Of a stretch of 20,692 nucleotides of DNA, positions 6,557 to 13,485 are shown piece after piece. The position numbers and the translations under genes are program-made. Each line of letters opens with the position of its first letter. The first letter of the stretch is position 1. Below the pieces are notes generated by a model. That model was not told the origin of the DNA and ran no database searches. It was given only the letters and a program-made list of their open reading frames with translations. The DNA is from CAYJLW01 sp964370965 (lineage in GTDB: Bacteria > Actinomycetota > Acidimicrobiia > UBA2766), in contig CAYJLW010000074.1 in NCBI GenBank assembly GCA_964370965.1, forward strand, positions 1 to 20,692. Reading direction: 5' to 3'.

Positions 6557-7768
6557 ATGACACGGGGGAGACGAGGACGACCTCTCATGACACGCCTGCT
6601 CGTGGTGCTCACCGTCCTCGCCGCCACGTTGGGGAGCCTCGGGCCGCCTGCCGAGGCCCGCCGCCGGCGGGTCAACCGGCGGGTCGCAGCGCGCAGCCTG
6701 AGCTTCTGCGAGCGGCCCCGCAACGCCCGGAAGCCGCGCTGCCGGAAGGCGAAGCCGCCCCCGCCGCCCCCGGCTCCGGCCCCCCCCGCCCCTGCCCCGC
6801 CGGCGCCGGCCCCCCCTCCGCCGCCTCCCGCTCCCGGGCCCGTGAAGCAGGGCGGTGTCACCCACCCGTCGTGGTGGAGCTCCCACTACGCCACGGCCGA
6901 GTCGGACCGCCTCATCGACGAGATCGACGCCACAGGCGCCGGATTCGTGGTGCTCACGGTGAACTGGTTCCAGTCCAGCGCCACATCGAGCTCGATCTTC
7001 CCCCGCTACGAGGGGGACACGGCCACCGACGACAGCCTCCGCCGCGCCGTCGCCAAGGCCAAGGCCGCCGGCCTCAAGGTCATGCTGAAGCCCCACGTGG
7101 ACCTCACGAACTACGCCAAGTGGCGGGGCGACTTCAACCCCACGGATCGCAGCGCCTGGTTCGCGTCCTACACGGAGTTCATCTCCCACTACGCCCGGCT
7201 GGCCACGGAAACCGGCGTCGACCAGCTCTCCGTGGGCACGGAGCTCGCGCGCCTCTCCGGGGACAGCCGCTGGCTGGGCGTCATCCAGGCCGTACGCGGG
7301 GTCTTCGCCGGGCCGCTCACGTACGCCGCCAACTTCGACGAGTACCAGGGCGTGACGTTCTGGGGGTCCCTCGACTACATCGGCATCGACGCCTACTTCC
7401 CCCTCTCCACGCAGCCCACGACCGACGTCGCCCGTCTGAAGGCGGCCTGGGCCCCCGTCAAGACCGACCTGGCGGCGCTGTCGGCCCGCTACGCCAAGCC
7501 CGTGATCTTCACGGAGATCGGCTACGTGAGCCAGCAGGGCGCGACGGTGGAGCCCTGGAACTGGACGGTCTCCAACGTCCGCAGCGACGCGGAGCAGGCG
7601 GCCGGATACCAGGCGGTGTTCGAGACCTTCTGGAACGAGCCCTGGTTCGCCGGTATCCACTGGTGGATGTGGACGGACTTCAGCGGCGCCGGCGAGGACC
7701 AGGCGAAGGACTACACCCCACACGGGAAGCCCGCCGAGGCCGTCCTCCGCCAGTACTGGGCGCGGTGA
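6557..7768 (+). CDS. Secreted GH113-like glycoside hydrolase with Pro-rich linker
   Basis: The 403-residue product has an N-terminal signal peptide (RGRRGRPLMTR followed by LLVVLTVLAATLGSLG). A basic segment with two cysteines (residues 51 and 62) and a Pro/Ala linker (about 67-95) come next. From about residue 98 there is a TIM-barrel-like domain resembling glycoside hydrolase family 113, whose characterised members are beta-mannanases. The expected acid/base and nucleophile glutamates are visible as VGTEL (E229) and FTEIGY (E320). WNEPWFAGIHWWMW is a late barrel strand. The ATG at 6557 has GGAGG at a 7-nt spacing; an upstream in-frame extension to 6440 lacks a site and would bury the signal peptide. 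The gene is transcribed away from the DUF4012 gene. It may trim or remodel the surface polysaccharide made by the neighbouring locus, but mannan specificity is not shown by sequence alone. Confidence 0.85.
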   Translation: MTRGRRGRPLMTRLLVVLTVLAATLGSLGPPAEARRRRVNRRVAARSLSFCERPRNARKPRCRKAKPPPPPPAPAPPAPAPPAPAPPPPPPAPGPVKQGGVTHPSWWSSHYATAESDRLIDEIDATGAGFVVLTVNWFQSSATSSSIFPRYEGDTATDDSLRRAVAKAKAAGLKVMLKPHVDLTNYAKWRGDFNPTDRSAWFASYTEFISHYARLATETGVDQLSVGTELARLSGDSRWLGVIQAVRGVFAGPLTYAANFDEYQGVTFWGSLDYIGIDAYFPLSTQPTTDVARLKAAWAPVKTDLAALSARYAKPVIFTEIGYVSQQGATVEPWNWTVSNVRSDAEQAAGYQAVFETFWNEPWFAGIHWWMWTDFSGAGEDQAKDYTPHGKPAEAVLRQYWAR

Positions 7769-7881
7769 CGGTGTCACGGGGAGCGAAACGGTCCTGTCCC
7801 GACCGCCGATTCCACAGCTGAGGCTCCCCCACCTACCGGCGGGGACCGAACCCGTCGAAGCACCCCGAGCGGCCCCGAGCC

Positions 7882-7894
7882 CCTGACCGTCAGG
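7882..7894. promoter_or_regulatory. Palindrome upstream of the PLP-dependent lyase gene
   Basis: CCTGAC-C-GTCAGG is a perfect odd-centred palindrome about 63 bp upstream of the ATG at 7957. It can be extended imperfectly by GAGC and GCTC. This could be an operator. The rest of the 188-bp gap (7769-7956) shows a weak TACCTT at 7917-7922 and no clear gene. Confidence 0.35.
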
Positions 7895-7956
7895 CTCTGT
7901 CGCGTCGTGTCACTGGTACCTTCCCGGCGTCGATCCGCGCTTCCCCGGGGGAACCC

Positions 7957-9216
7957 ATGCAGCTGCCAGATCGCGGCACGCCGAAGGAGACGCTCCTCGC
8001 CCGCATGCGGGAACGCAAGGCACAGGACGCCGACTGGAGGGGCGGGCGCACCTGGAGCCTGATCTACCCGGCGGGCGAGGACGTCGACGACGTCCTGCGG
8101 GCCGCCAACGAGCTCTACCTCTACGAGAACGCCCTGAACCCCTTCGCGTTCCCGAGCCTGCGGGAGATGGAATCCGACGTCGTCGAGATGGCGGCCCGCC
8201 TCCTCAACGGAGACCCCGAGGGCGACCCCGCGGTCGGGGGGACGATGACGTCAGGGGGCACGGAGTCGATCCTGATGGCGATGAAGACCGCCCGGGAACG
8301 GGCGAGGGCCGAGCGGGGCGTCACAGAGCCGGAGCTCGTCGCCCCCCGCAGCGCCCACCCGGCCTTCGCCAAGGCCGCGCACTACCTCGGCATGAAGCTC
8401 GTCCTCACCGATCTCCGGGACGACCTGCGCGCCGACGTCACCGGCGTGGAGGCTGCGCTCACCGACAACACAGCCGTCGTCGTGGGCTCGGCGCCGAACT
8501 ACCCGCACGGCGTCGTCGACCCGATCGGAGAGATGGCGGCGCTGGCCGCCGCGCGGGGCGTCTCCTTTCACACCGACGCCTGCCTGGGCGGCTTCCTCCT
8601 GCCCTTCTACGAGCGCCTCGGCCGTCCGGTACCGCCGTTCGACTTCCGCGTGCCCGGGGTGACGTCCATGTCGGCCGACGTGCACAAGTACGGCTACTGC
8701 ACGAAGGGCGCCTCCGTCGTCCTGCACCGGCCCAAGTCCAACCTGGCCTACCAGGTGTTCGCCTACGGCGACTGGCCCGGGGGCCTCTACGGCACGTTCG
8801 CCGCCGCAGGAGCGAGGCCTGCGGCTCCCGTGGCGGCGGCCTGGGCGGTCATGACCTACCTGGGGGAAGACGGGTACCTGGCGAAAGCGCGCATGATCGT
8901 CGACGCCTTCGACCGCATCAGGGGGGCGATAGCGGAGATCCCGGAGCTGCACGTCTGGGGCGAACCCGACATGAGCGTGATGGCCTTCGGCTCGGACGCC
9001 CTCGACGTCTTCGCCGTCGGTGACGTCATGGACGACCGGGGTTGGCGTCTCGACCGCCAGGACAACCCGCGGGCGCTGCACCTCATGGTGGCACCGATGC
9101 ACGTCCACGTGGTCGACGAGTTCGTGGCCGACCTGCGCGACGCCGTCGCCCACCACGGGGAGGCCCGCGGCGGGCAGGCCCGCTACGGCGCCGCCGTCGA
9201 CGACGCCGCCGGCTGA
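7957..9216 (+). CDS. Sphingosine-1-phosphate lyase-like PLP-dependent enzyme
   Basis: The 419-residue product belongs to the PLP group II decarboxylase superfamily and most resembles sphingosine-1-phosphate lyases. Visible marks are GTMTSGGTES (95-104, phosphate-binding region), HTDACLGGFLLPF with the PLP-pyridine Asp D207, and SADVHKYGYCTKGAS with the Schiff-base lysine K244. The segment around DWPGGLYGTFAAAGARP is typical of this subfamily. Family members split phosphorylated long-chain bases into an aldehyde and phosphoethanolamine; glutamate and tyrosine decarboxylases are more distant relatives. There is no obvious N-terminal membrane anchor, as in soluble bacterial forms. The ATG at 7957 is preceded by GGGGGAA. 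No serine palmitoyltransferase or sphingolipid kinase gene is nearby, so the natural substrate is open. Membership in the superfamily is certain; the exact substrate is not. Confidence 0.85.
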   Translation: MQLPDRGTPKETLLARMRERKAQDADWRGGRTWSLIYPAGEDVDDVLRAANELYLYENALNPFAFPSLREMESDVVEMAARLLNGDPEGDPAVGGTMTSGGTESILMAMKTARERARAERGVTEPELVAPRSAHPAFAKAAHYLGMKLVLTDLRDDLRADVTGVEAALTDNTAVVVGSAPNYPHGVVDPIGEMAALAAARGVSFHTDACLGGFLLPFYERLGRPVPPFDFRVPGVTSMSADVHKYGYCTKGASVVLHRPKSNLAYQVFAYGDWPGGLYGTFAAAGARPAAPVAAAWAVMTYLGEDGYLAKARMIVDAFDRIRGAIAEIPELHVWGEPDMSVMAFGSDALDVFAVGDVMDDRGWRLDRQDNPRALHLMVAPMHVHVVDEFVADLRDAVAHHGEARGGQARYGAAVDDAAG

Positions 9217-9242
9217 GGGTGGGACAGAGGAGGTGGGCGGGG

Positions 9243-9266
9243 GGGGGCCGGCGCCGTTGCCGGCCC
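9243..9266. terminator. Strong GC hairpin between convergent genes
   Basis: GGGGCCGGC, loop GCCGTT, GCCGGCCCC forms a perfect 9-bp stem. It lies between the lyase gene ending at 9216 (plus) and the small membrane protein gene ending at 9311 (minus), the expected position for a bidirectional terminator. There is no T-tract, which is common in high-GC actinobacteria. Confidence 0.6.
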
Positions 9267-9310
9267 CACCCGGTCGGGCACGGGGGGGATCTGCTCCCTG
9301 ACGGAGACGG

Positions 9311-9640
9311 CTAAGCCGCGCGGGCCCTCCGGTGGGTCTCGAGCTCGATCGCCTCGTCAACGGTCTTGCGGCCGATCCCGCTGAGGAGGCCGAGGATCTC
9401 GTGCCACAGCCCCGCCATGGCGCCGAACACGAGACCGGTCACGGGGACGCCGAGACCGCTGCGGATCGGGACGTCCCACATCTTGAACAGGTTGAGGTCG
9501 CCCAGGTAGGCGACGACGACGCCGACCACGAGCATGCCGAGGGTGCGGATGGGCGGCTTCACTTCGTCACGCTCCGCGACGAGGTGGATGACCTTGGCCA
9601 CCACCAAGCCCACGAGGAGCACGATCGCGAACGGGTACAT
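9311..9640 (-). CDS. Small three-helix membrane protein of unknown function
   Basis: The 109-residue product has about three hydrophobic segments: YPFAIVLLVGLVVAKVI (2-18), TLGMLVVGVVVAYLG (33-47) and LGVPVTGLVFGAMAGLW (63-79). A charged C-terminus follows (GRKTVDEAIELETHRRARAA). I do not recognise the family; size and topology recall small holin-like or accessory membrane proteins, but nothing specific supports that. The start is very well supported: the ATG at 9640 has an ideal AAGGAGGT at a 5-nt spacing, the strongest ribosome-binding site in the window, which suggests high translation. A set of 10-bp direct repeats lies 31-60 bp upstream. It has no close same-strand partner: 168 bp separate it from the transporter gene upstream. 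Confidence 0.72.
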   Translation of the reverse strand: MYPFAIVLLVGLVVAKVIHLVAERDEVKPPIRTLGMLVVGVVVAYLGDLNLFKMWDVPIRSGLGVPVTGLVFGAMAGLWHEILGLLSGIGRKTVDEAIELETHRRARAA

Positions 9641-9670
9641 CCTGTACCTCCTTCATGTCTCTCTTGCCCG

Positions 9671-9700
9671 TCTGACAAGGTCTGACTGGCTCTGACAAGC
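9671..9700. repeat. Three 10-bp-phased direct repeats upstream of the small membrane protein
   Basis: TCTGACAAGG, TCTGACTGGC and TCTGACAAGC follow one another without gap, each starting with TCTGAC. A partly inverted CTTGTGACCTTGTG comes straight after. The period equals one helical turn, so bound proteins would sit on one face. The array lies in the likely promoter region of the gene starting at 9640. Confidence 0.55.
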
Positions 9701-9808
9701 CTTGTGACCTTGTGAAGGAACGCGGGGTTACCGCATCTGGAGGGGACGTCCGAGGCAGCTCTCCCCCATGTGATTCCGCCACTCAGCGTGACCTATCCCG
9801 TGGCGACG

Positions 9809-10711
9809 TCAGGGGGCCTCCCCGCCGCCCTCGATGATGGGCTCGGGCTTCGCAGAGGCGATGAGGCCGGCTCCGCCCAGGACGCCGGCGCCCCCGATGA
9901 TCTGGACGACACCGATCCTCTCCCCGAGGAAGACCGCCGCCAGGGCCACGGCCGAGAACGCCTCGAGAGTGAAGATCACGGCGGTGCGCGCGGGGCCGAT
10001 ACGACGCAGCGCGACGAACATGAGCGAGAACGCCGCCGCCGTGGCGAGGCCGGTGCCGGCGAGCGCCGGCCAATGGCCGTCAACCGGACGCAACCTCCCG
10101 GAGACGCCGCCCCAGGTGAGGAACGACGAGCCGGCTCCGAGGGCGAGCCAGGCCCCGTTCGTGAACGCGTTCGTGCGCTTCAAGAGGCGGGCGCCCGCGA
10201 GCACGTATGCGGAGAAGGCGACGGCGGCACCGAAGACGAAGGCGATCCCGCGGCCCGAGATGGACACGGCCTCGCCGGAGACCACCACCAGGACGGTGCC
10301 CGCGGAGGAAAGCGTCACGGCCAGGATCGTGCGGGCCGTGGGCCGGCCGGCGCCGAGGGGGATCTCGATCAGCGTGACGATCACGGGGTAGGAGTAGAAG
10401 ATGAGTGCCACGGCGGCCGCCGTGCCGCGCTCCAGACCCAGGAAGAAGAACGTGGATTCGGTCATGTAGCCCGCCGCGCCCAGGAGGTAGGCGGCCCAGC
10501 GCTCCCCCCGTTCGGGCACGAGCGGCCGGCGTGTGGCCGCGAGGACGACGAAGAGGAAGACGGCGGCGAGCGTGAAACGCAGTCCCAGGGTCGTCGGGAC
10601 ACCGAGGCCGGACTTCGCCAGCGAGCGGCCGAGCACAATCGTGACCCCGTACGCGACGGCCCCCACGGCCGCCGCGCCGGCACCGAACACATGTCGGCGC
10701 CGCTCGGTCAC
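9809..10711 (-). CDS. EamA/DMT-family transporter
   Basis: The 300-residue product is almost entirely hydrophobic, with about ten predicted membrane helices arranged as two EamA repeats (about residues 10-140 and 150-285). This matches the usual length of drug/metabolite transporter superfamily exporters. Typical features include the second-repeat LRRIGPARTAVIFTLEAFSAVALAAVFLGER block, where the Glu-containing helix before the conserved FLGE motif is characteristic. Such proteins sit in the cytoplasmic membrane and export small metabolites such as amino acids; the substrate cannot be predicted here. The start is a GTG at 10711 without a clear ribosome-binding site, so the exact N-terminus is uncertain. 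A possible -10 (TAGCCT, plus 10747-10752) lies about 35 bp upstream. The thioredoxin-like gene lies 84 bp upstream on the same strand. Confidence 0.88.
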   Translation of the reverse strand: MTERRRHVFGAGAAAVGAVAYGVTIVLGRSLAKSGLGVPTTLGLRFTLAAVFLFVVLAATRRPLVPERGERWAAYLLGAAGYMTESTFFFLGLERGTAAAVALIFYSYPVIVTLIEIPLGAGRPTARTILAVTLSSAGTVLVVVSGEAVSISGRGIAFVFGAAVAFSAYVLAGARLLKRTNAFTNGAWLALGAGSSFLTWGGVSGRLRPVDGHWPALAGTGLATAAAFSLMFVALRRIGPARTAVIFTLEAFSAVALAAVFLGERIGVVQIIGGAGVLGGAGLIASAKPEPIIEGGGEAP

Positions 10712-10795
10712 GGGCCCGGAGCCAGAGGGGTGTCCACGAGACCGGCAGGCTACCCAAGCCCTGTCACCCGAAACGTCCTGGGAGCGGGACGCGTC

Positions 10796-11533
10796 CTAGA
10801 ACAGCGCCCCGGCGAGCAGGGGGCGGTACTTGCGGGTGAGGGGGTGGTCGTCGCCGAGGACGGTGAAGATCGACACCATCGCCTCTCGGGCCACGTCGTC
10901 CCGGTCGGTCTTCACCCTGGCCAGGTAGTGGGCGAGCGCCCCTTCGTGGTCGCCCGCCGCGACGAGGGCGGCACCCTCGTCTCCCTCTGCGTCAGCACCC
11001 ATGCGCCCCAGCTCGATCTCCGCGCGGAGCCGCTCCACCTCGGCGGTGGACGGCACGCGTCGCAGGAGCTCCCCGGCCTCCTCGAGGTCACCCCGCTCCA
11101 CCAGGAGGGCGGCGAGGCCCGTCACAGCGGCCAGGTGGTCGGGCTGCAGGTCCAGCGCCGCGCGCAGGGACTCCTCAGTGCCCTGGGCAGCGAGGAGATC
11201 GGCCTCCGAGGGCCGCAGCGACTCGACGAAGCGACGCACCTCGGCCTCGGGCTGGGCGCCCGTGAACTGACCGGCGACCTCGCCGTCCTGGATGGCGACG
11301 ACGGCCGGGATCCCCTGCACACCAAAGGCCGCGGCGAGCTGCTGGTTCTCGTCCACGTTGACCTTGGCGAGCTCGACGGCCCCCCCGGCCTCGGCCACGA
11401 CCTTCTCGATGATCGGGCCCAGCGTGCGGCAGGGCGCGCACCACGGCGCCCAGAAATCGACCACGACGGGCACGTCGTGCGATCGGGCGACGACCTTGTC
11501 CTGGAACTCGTCCTGGTTGACGTCGATGGCCAC
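10796..11533 (-). CDS. ybbN: YbbN/CnoX-like thioredoxin with C-terminal TPR region
   Basis: The 245-residue product has an N-terminal thioredoxin domain (about 1-108) with an intact WCAPC active site (C32, C35) and the cis-proline region GVQGIPAVV. A helical region (about 112-240) follows with TPR-like repeats, e.g. AALDLQPDHLAAVTGLAALLVERGD-type helices. This thioredoxin-plus-TPR layout is that of YbbN/CnoX, which in E. coli acts as a holdase linked to GroEL and protects proteins from oxidative damage. E. coli CnoX lacks the first active-site Cys. Both are present here, so this version could be redox-active. The start is a GTG at 11533. A TAAGCT -10 element lies only 9 nt upstream, with no good ribosome-binding site, which suggests a leaderless transcript. 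Confidence 0.9.
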   Translation of the reverse strand: MAIDVNQDEFQDKVVARSHDVPVVVDFWAPWCAPCRTLGPIIEKVVAEAGGAVELAKVNVDENQQLAAAFGVQGIPAVVAIQDGEVAGQFTGAQPEAEVRRFVESLRPSEADLLAAQGTEESLRAALDLQPDHLAAVTGLAALLVERGDLEEAGELLRRVPSTAEVERLRAEIELGRMGADAEGDEGAALVAAGDHEGALAHYLARVKTDRDDVAREAMVSIFTVLGDDHPLTRKYRPLLAGALF

Positions 11534-11542
11534 AGCCTGCCC

Positions 11543-11548
11543 AGCTTA
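11543..11548 (-). promoter_or_regulatory. -10 element (TAAGCT), leaderless start of the thioredoxin-like gene
   Basis: TAAGCT on the minus strand ends 9 nt before the GTG at 11533. Transcription normally starts 6-9 nt after the -10, so the mRNA would begin at or next to the start codon. There is no clear -35. Confidence 0.4.
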
Positions 11549-11592
11549 CGGCGACAGCGGCCGCCTCGGGAATCGGGGTCGGCGTCCGCTCG

Positions 11593-12186
11593 TCAGGAGT
11601 CCTCTGCGCGCAGGCTGGCCGCGATGCGCTCCTGGGCGGCGAGCGCCTCGCCGTCCAGGCGGGGGGCCACCGCGGCGACGACGACGACCCGTCCGGCACC
11701 GGAGATGTAGGTGGCCATGATCTCGCGCCCCGGCGCCGCCGCCCGCACCCGGCGGCCGGGACCGAACGGGGTCTCGGCGGCGCTCTGTTCGATCACCCGG
11801 ATGGCGCCCAGTCGTGCCGGCAGGACGCCGATCGCGTCGGCGGCCGCGGGCACGGCGACGACGAGCAGCACCGTCGCCCCCCGGGTGAGGACGAGACCCG
11901 GCGGGAGCTCGGCGCGGGACCCGACGAGGAGGGCGCGTTCCGCTGCCGGGGCCTCGGCGAGGTCACCCCGCAGCCAGCCGGCGGGCTTGTCCAAGACGAC
12001 GCTCCCGTCCACGGTCACGGCACTCTCCCCCGCCCGCCGGACCGCCAGGCGGTCGGCGAGCACGGCGCGCGAGACCGCAGCCGCGCCCACGAAGGCGCAG
12101 GCCGCCGCGACCACCGCGGCAACACGCAGGGCGGGGCCCACCCAGCGAGCGCGGGGCGCGACGACCGGGGCGGTGAGCGCTGTCAT
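11593..12186 (-). CDS. Membrane-anchored protein of unknown function
   Basis: The 197-residue product has one N-terminal hydrophobic helix (about 17-42, VGPALRVAAVVAAACAFVGAAAV). An extracytoplasmic domain of about 150 residues follows. I do not recognise the family. The domain carries VVLDKPAGWLRGD near its start and ends with VVVAAVAPRLDG..LAAQERIAASLR. That ending is reminiscent of small beta-sheet lipoprotein-type domains (PsbP/Mog1-like, DUF1795-like), but this is a weak resemblance. The ATG at 12186 was chosen because it starts just after the upstream MaoC gene (28-nt gap); a longer reading upstream would run through that gene. No clear ribosome-binding site is visible. It is probably the last gene of a transcript with the two hotdog genes. 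Confidence 0.65.
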   Translation of the reverse strand: MTALTAPVVAPRARWVGPALRVAAVVAAACAFVGAAAVSRAVLADRLAVRRAGESAVTVDGSVVLDKPAGWLRGDLAEAPAAERALLVGSRAELPPGLVLTRGATVLLVVAVPAAADAIGVLPARLGAIRVIEQSAAETPFGPGRRVRAAAPGREIMATYISGAGRVVVVAAVAPRLDGEALAAQERIAASLRAEDS

Positions 12187-12214
12187 GGGATGCGGATCGG
12201 CGCGACCCGCCGGC

Positions 12215-13021
12215 CTATGAGGGCTCCCGGGGGAGTTGGGCGTCCGGTGAGGGGACAGCGGTGCCGGCGTCTCCGCGGCCGAACCGCCCCACGACCGCCA
12301 CCGTGTCTCCCGCCCGCACCCGCAACCACGCTCCACCGGCGGACGGGACGACCTCGGCGATCAGGGCGTCACCGGGGAAGGCGAGGTCGGTGAAGCGGAG
12401 CTCGACCGTGCCCGCCCCCGGCCAGGGAGCGGGCAGAAGCGGGAAGCCCACGGCGGCGACGTGCATGCCCTGGGCCACGGGGTGCTCGTAGCCCGCGTCC
12501 CGGGCGAGGTCGGCCTCGGAGTGGAAGTTCCCCCGCCCCGAGAACGACAACTGGTCCCCGAGGGTGAGACGGCGACCGAGCGCGGCCGCCGGAGGGACCT
12601 CGGGCGGGACGAGTGGCGTCCGGTCGGCCTCGCGGAGCCCCGCCGCCGAGGCGCCCGGGACGACGCACTCCGCCTCGACCTCCCAGAGAACGGCGCCGCC
12701 GCGTCGCACGTCGCCGGAGATCGTCACATAGGCCCGCCCCCGCCGGGCGCCCAGGGAGGAGACGGTGCCGTGGACGACGAGCTCGTCGCCCACGGCGGCG
12801 ACTCCGTGGGCGGTCACGACCTGGCGGGTGTGGAGCACGTGACGGGGCAGGGCGTGGAAGAAAAGGCCCACGCAGAGGTTCCCCGCGAGCGCCGGCCCCG
12901 CGGCGTCCGGGGTGGTGCCCGTCGCCGAGGCGAGGCGCCCGAGGGTGGTGGCCTTCACGGGCACCGTCCACGGGCCGAGCTCACGCCCCGGGGCGGCGCG
13001 GGCGAGCATGGGGTCGCTCAC
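12215..13021 (-). CDS. MaoC-like (double hotdog) dehydratase/hydratase
   Basis: The 268-residue product is about twice a single hotdog fold. The C-terminal half has an (R)-hydratase-type segment, GRGNFHSEADLARDAG followed by YEHPVAQGM (about 162-186), with the catalytic-type His at 167. The usual NPIHxD is changed to GNFHSEAD, so activity is likely but not certain. MaoC proteins add or remove water at the double bond of CoA- or ACP-bound acyl chains. The GTG at 13021 overlaps the TGA of the upstream thioesterase gene (GTGA), implying translational coupling; an ATG at 13009 is the alternative. The open frame continues upstream to 13681 but only as antisense of neighbouring genes. A role in acyl-CoA metabolism together with its partner is inferred. 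A link to the B12 mutase further on (mesaconyl-CoA-type hydration) is possible but unsupported. Confidence 0.85.
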   Translation of the reverse strand: MSDPMLARAAPGRELGPWTVPVKATTLGRLASATGTTPDAAGPALAGNLCVGLFFHALPRHVLHTRQVVTAHGVAAVGDELVVHGTVSSLGARRGRAYVTISGDVRRGGAVLWEVEAECVVPGASAAGLREADRTPLVPPEVPPAAALGRRLTLGDQLSFSGRGNFHSEADLARDAGYEHPVAQGMHVAAVGFPLLPAPWPGAGTVELRFTDLAFPGDALIAEVVPSAGGAWLRVRAGDTVAVVGRFGRGDAGTAVPSPDAQLPREPS

Positions 13022-13434
13022 GCGGGGGCGTCGGGGACGCCGGCGCGGGCGAGGAACTGGGCCCGGTCGACGAGCACACGTACGTGCCGGCCGCGAGCGA
13101 CCTCCTTGTCGTTCTCGCCCCCTCCGTTCCCGAGCTCCACGGCGCGGACGACGAACGTGAGGCGGCGACCGTCGACGGCGTCGAGACGGGCCTCGGCGAC
13201 GACGCTGCGTCCGACCACCGTGGGGGCGAGGTGCCTCACGTCCACGGCGACGCCGACGGAGGTCTCGCCCTCCTCCAGGCAGGGGGCCAGCGCCGCGAGA
13301 GCTGCGACCTCGCAGAGGACGATGAGCCGGGGCGTGGCGAGCACGGGGACGTCCCCCGAACCGACGGCGAGAGCGGTGTCGTCCTCGCCGACAGTGAGTG
13401 CCGCCTCGCCCGTGAGTCCCGGTCTCGCAGTCAT
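13018..13434 (-). CDS. FlK-like hotdog thioesterase
   Basis: The 138-residue product is a single hotdog domain like fluoroacetyl-CoA thioesterase FlK. The FlK catalytic triad Thr42-Glu50-His76 has exact spacing counterparts here: T34 in VLATP, E42 in LCEVAA and H68 in VRHLAPT. Family members hydrolyse acyl-CoA thioesters in the cytoplasm. If the offset of eight holds, the FlK Phe36 gate would be Asp28 here. Fluoroacetyl-CoA is therefore an unlikely substrate, and a housekeeping acyl-CoA is more plausible. The ATG at 13434 sits 8 nt after a TATAAG -10 element, so the transcript may be leaderless. The gene's stop overlaps the start of the MaoC gene by four bases, so the two are co-translated and probably act on related acyl-CoA substrates. 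Confidence 0.87.
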   Translation of the reverse strand: MTARPGLTGEAALTVGEDDTALAVGSGDVPVLATPRLIVLCEVAALAALAPCLEEGETSVGVAVDVRHLAPTVVGRSVVAEARLDAVDGRRLTFVVRAVELGNGGGENDKEVARGRHVRVLVDRAQFLARAGVPDAPA

Positions 13435-13442
13435 ACCCCAGC

Positions 13443-13450
13443 CTTATACT
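13443..13450. promoter_or_regulatory. Overlapping divergent -10 elements
   Basis: The 8 bp CTTATACT contain TATACT on the plus strand (13445-13450), upstream of tldD, and TATAAG on the minus strand (13443-13448), upstream of the thioesterase gene. The two -10 elements share four bases, so RNA polymerase cannot occupy both at once. The AT-rich island is conspicuous in the surrounding high-GC sequence. Confidence 0.6.
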
Positions 13451-13485
13451 CGCTCCTCTGCCCGCGCCACCAAGGAGCACGGCCC

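Noticed and set aside
7838..7860. Sequence resembling a tRNA T-arm (GGGTTCGGTCCCC on the minus strand)
   Set aside because: No matching acceptor, D or anticodon arm could be found around it.
9770..11710. Long plus-strand open frame across the transporter and thioredoxin-like genes
   Set aside because: The minus-strand genes have intact family motifs; this frame has biased low-complexity composition only.
12613..13485. N-terminal extension of tldD of about 290 residues
   Set aside because: It runs antisense through the hotdog genes, and a GTG with AAGGAG and a -10 element gives the normal start at 13486.
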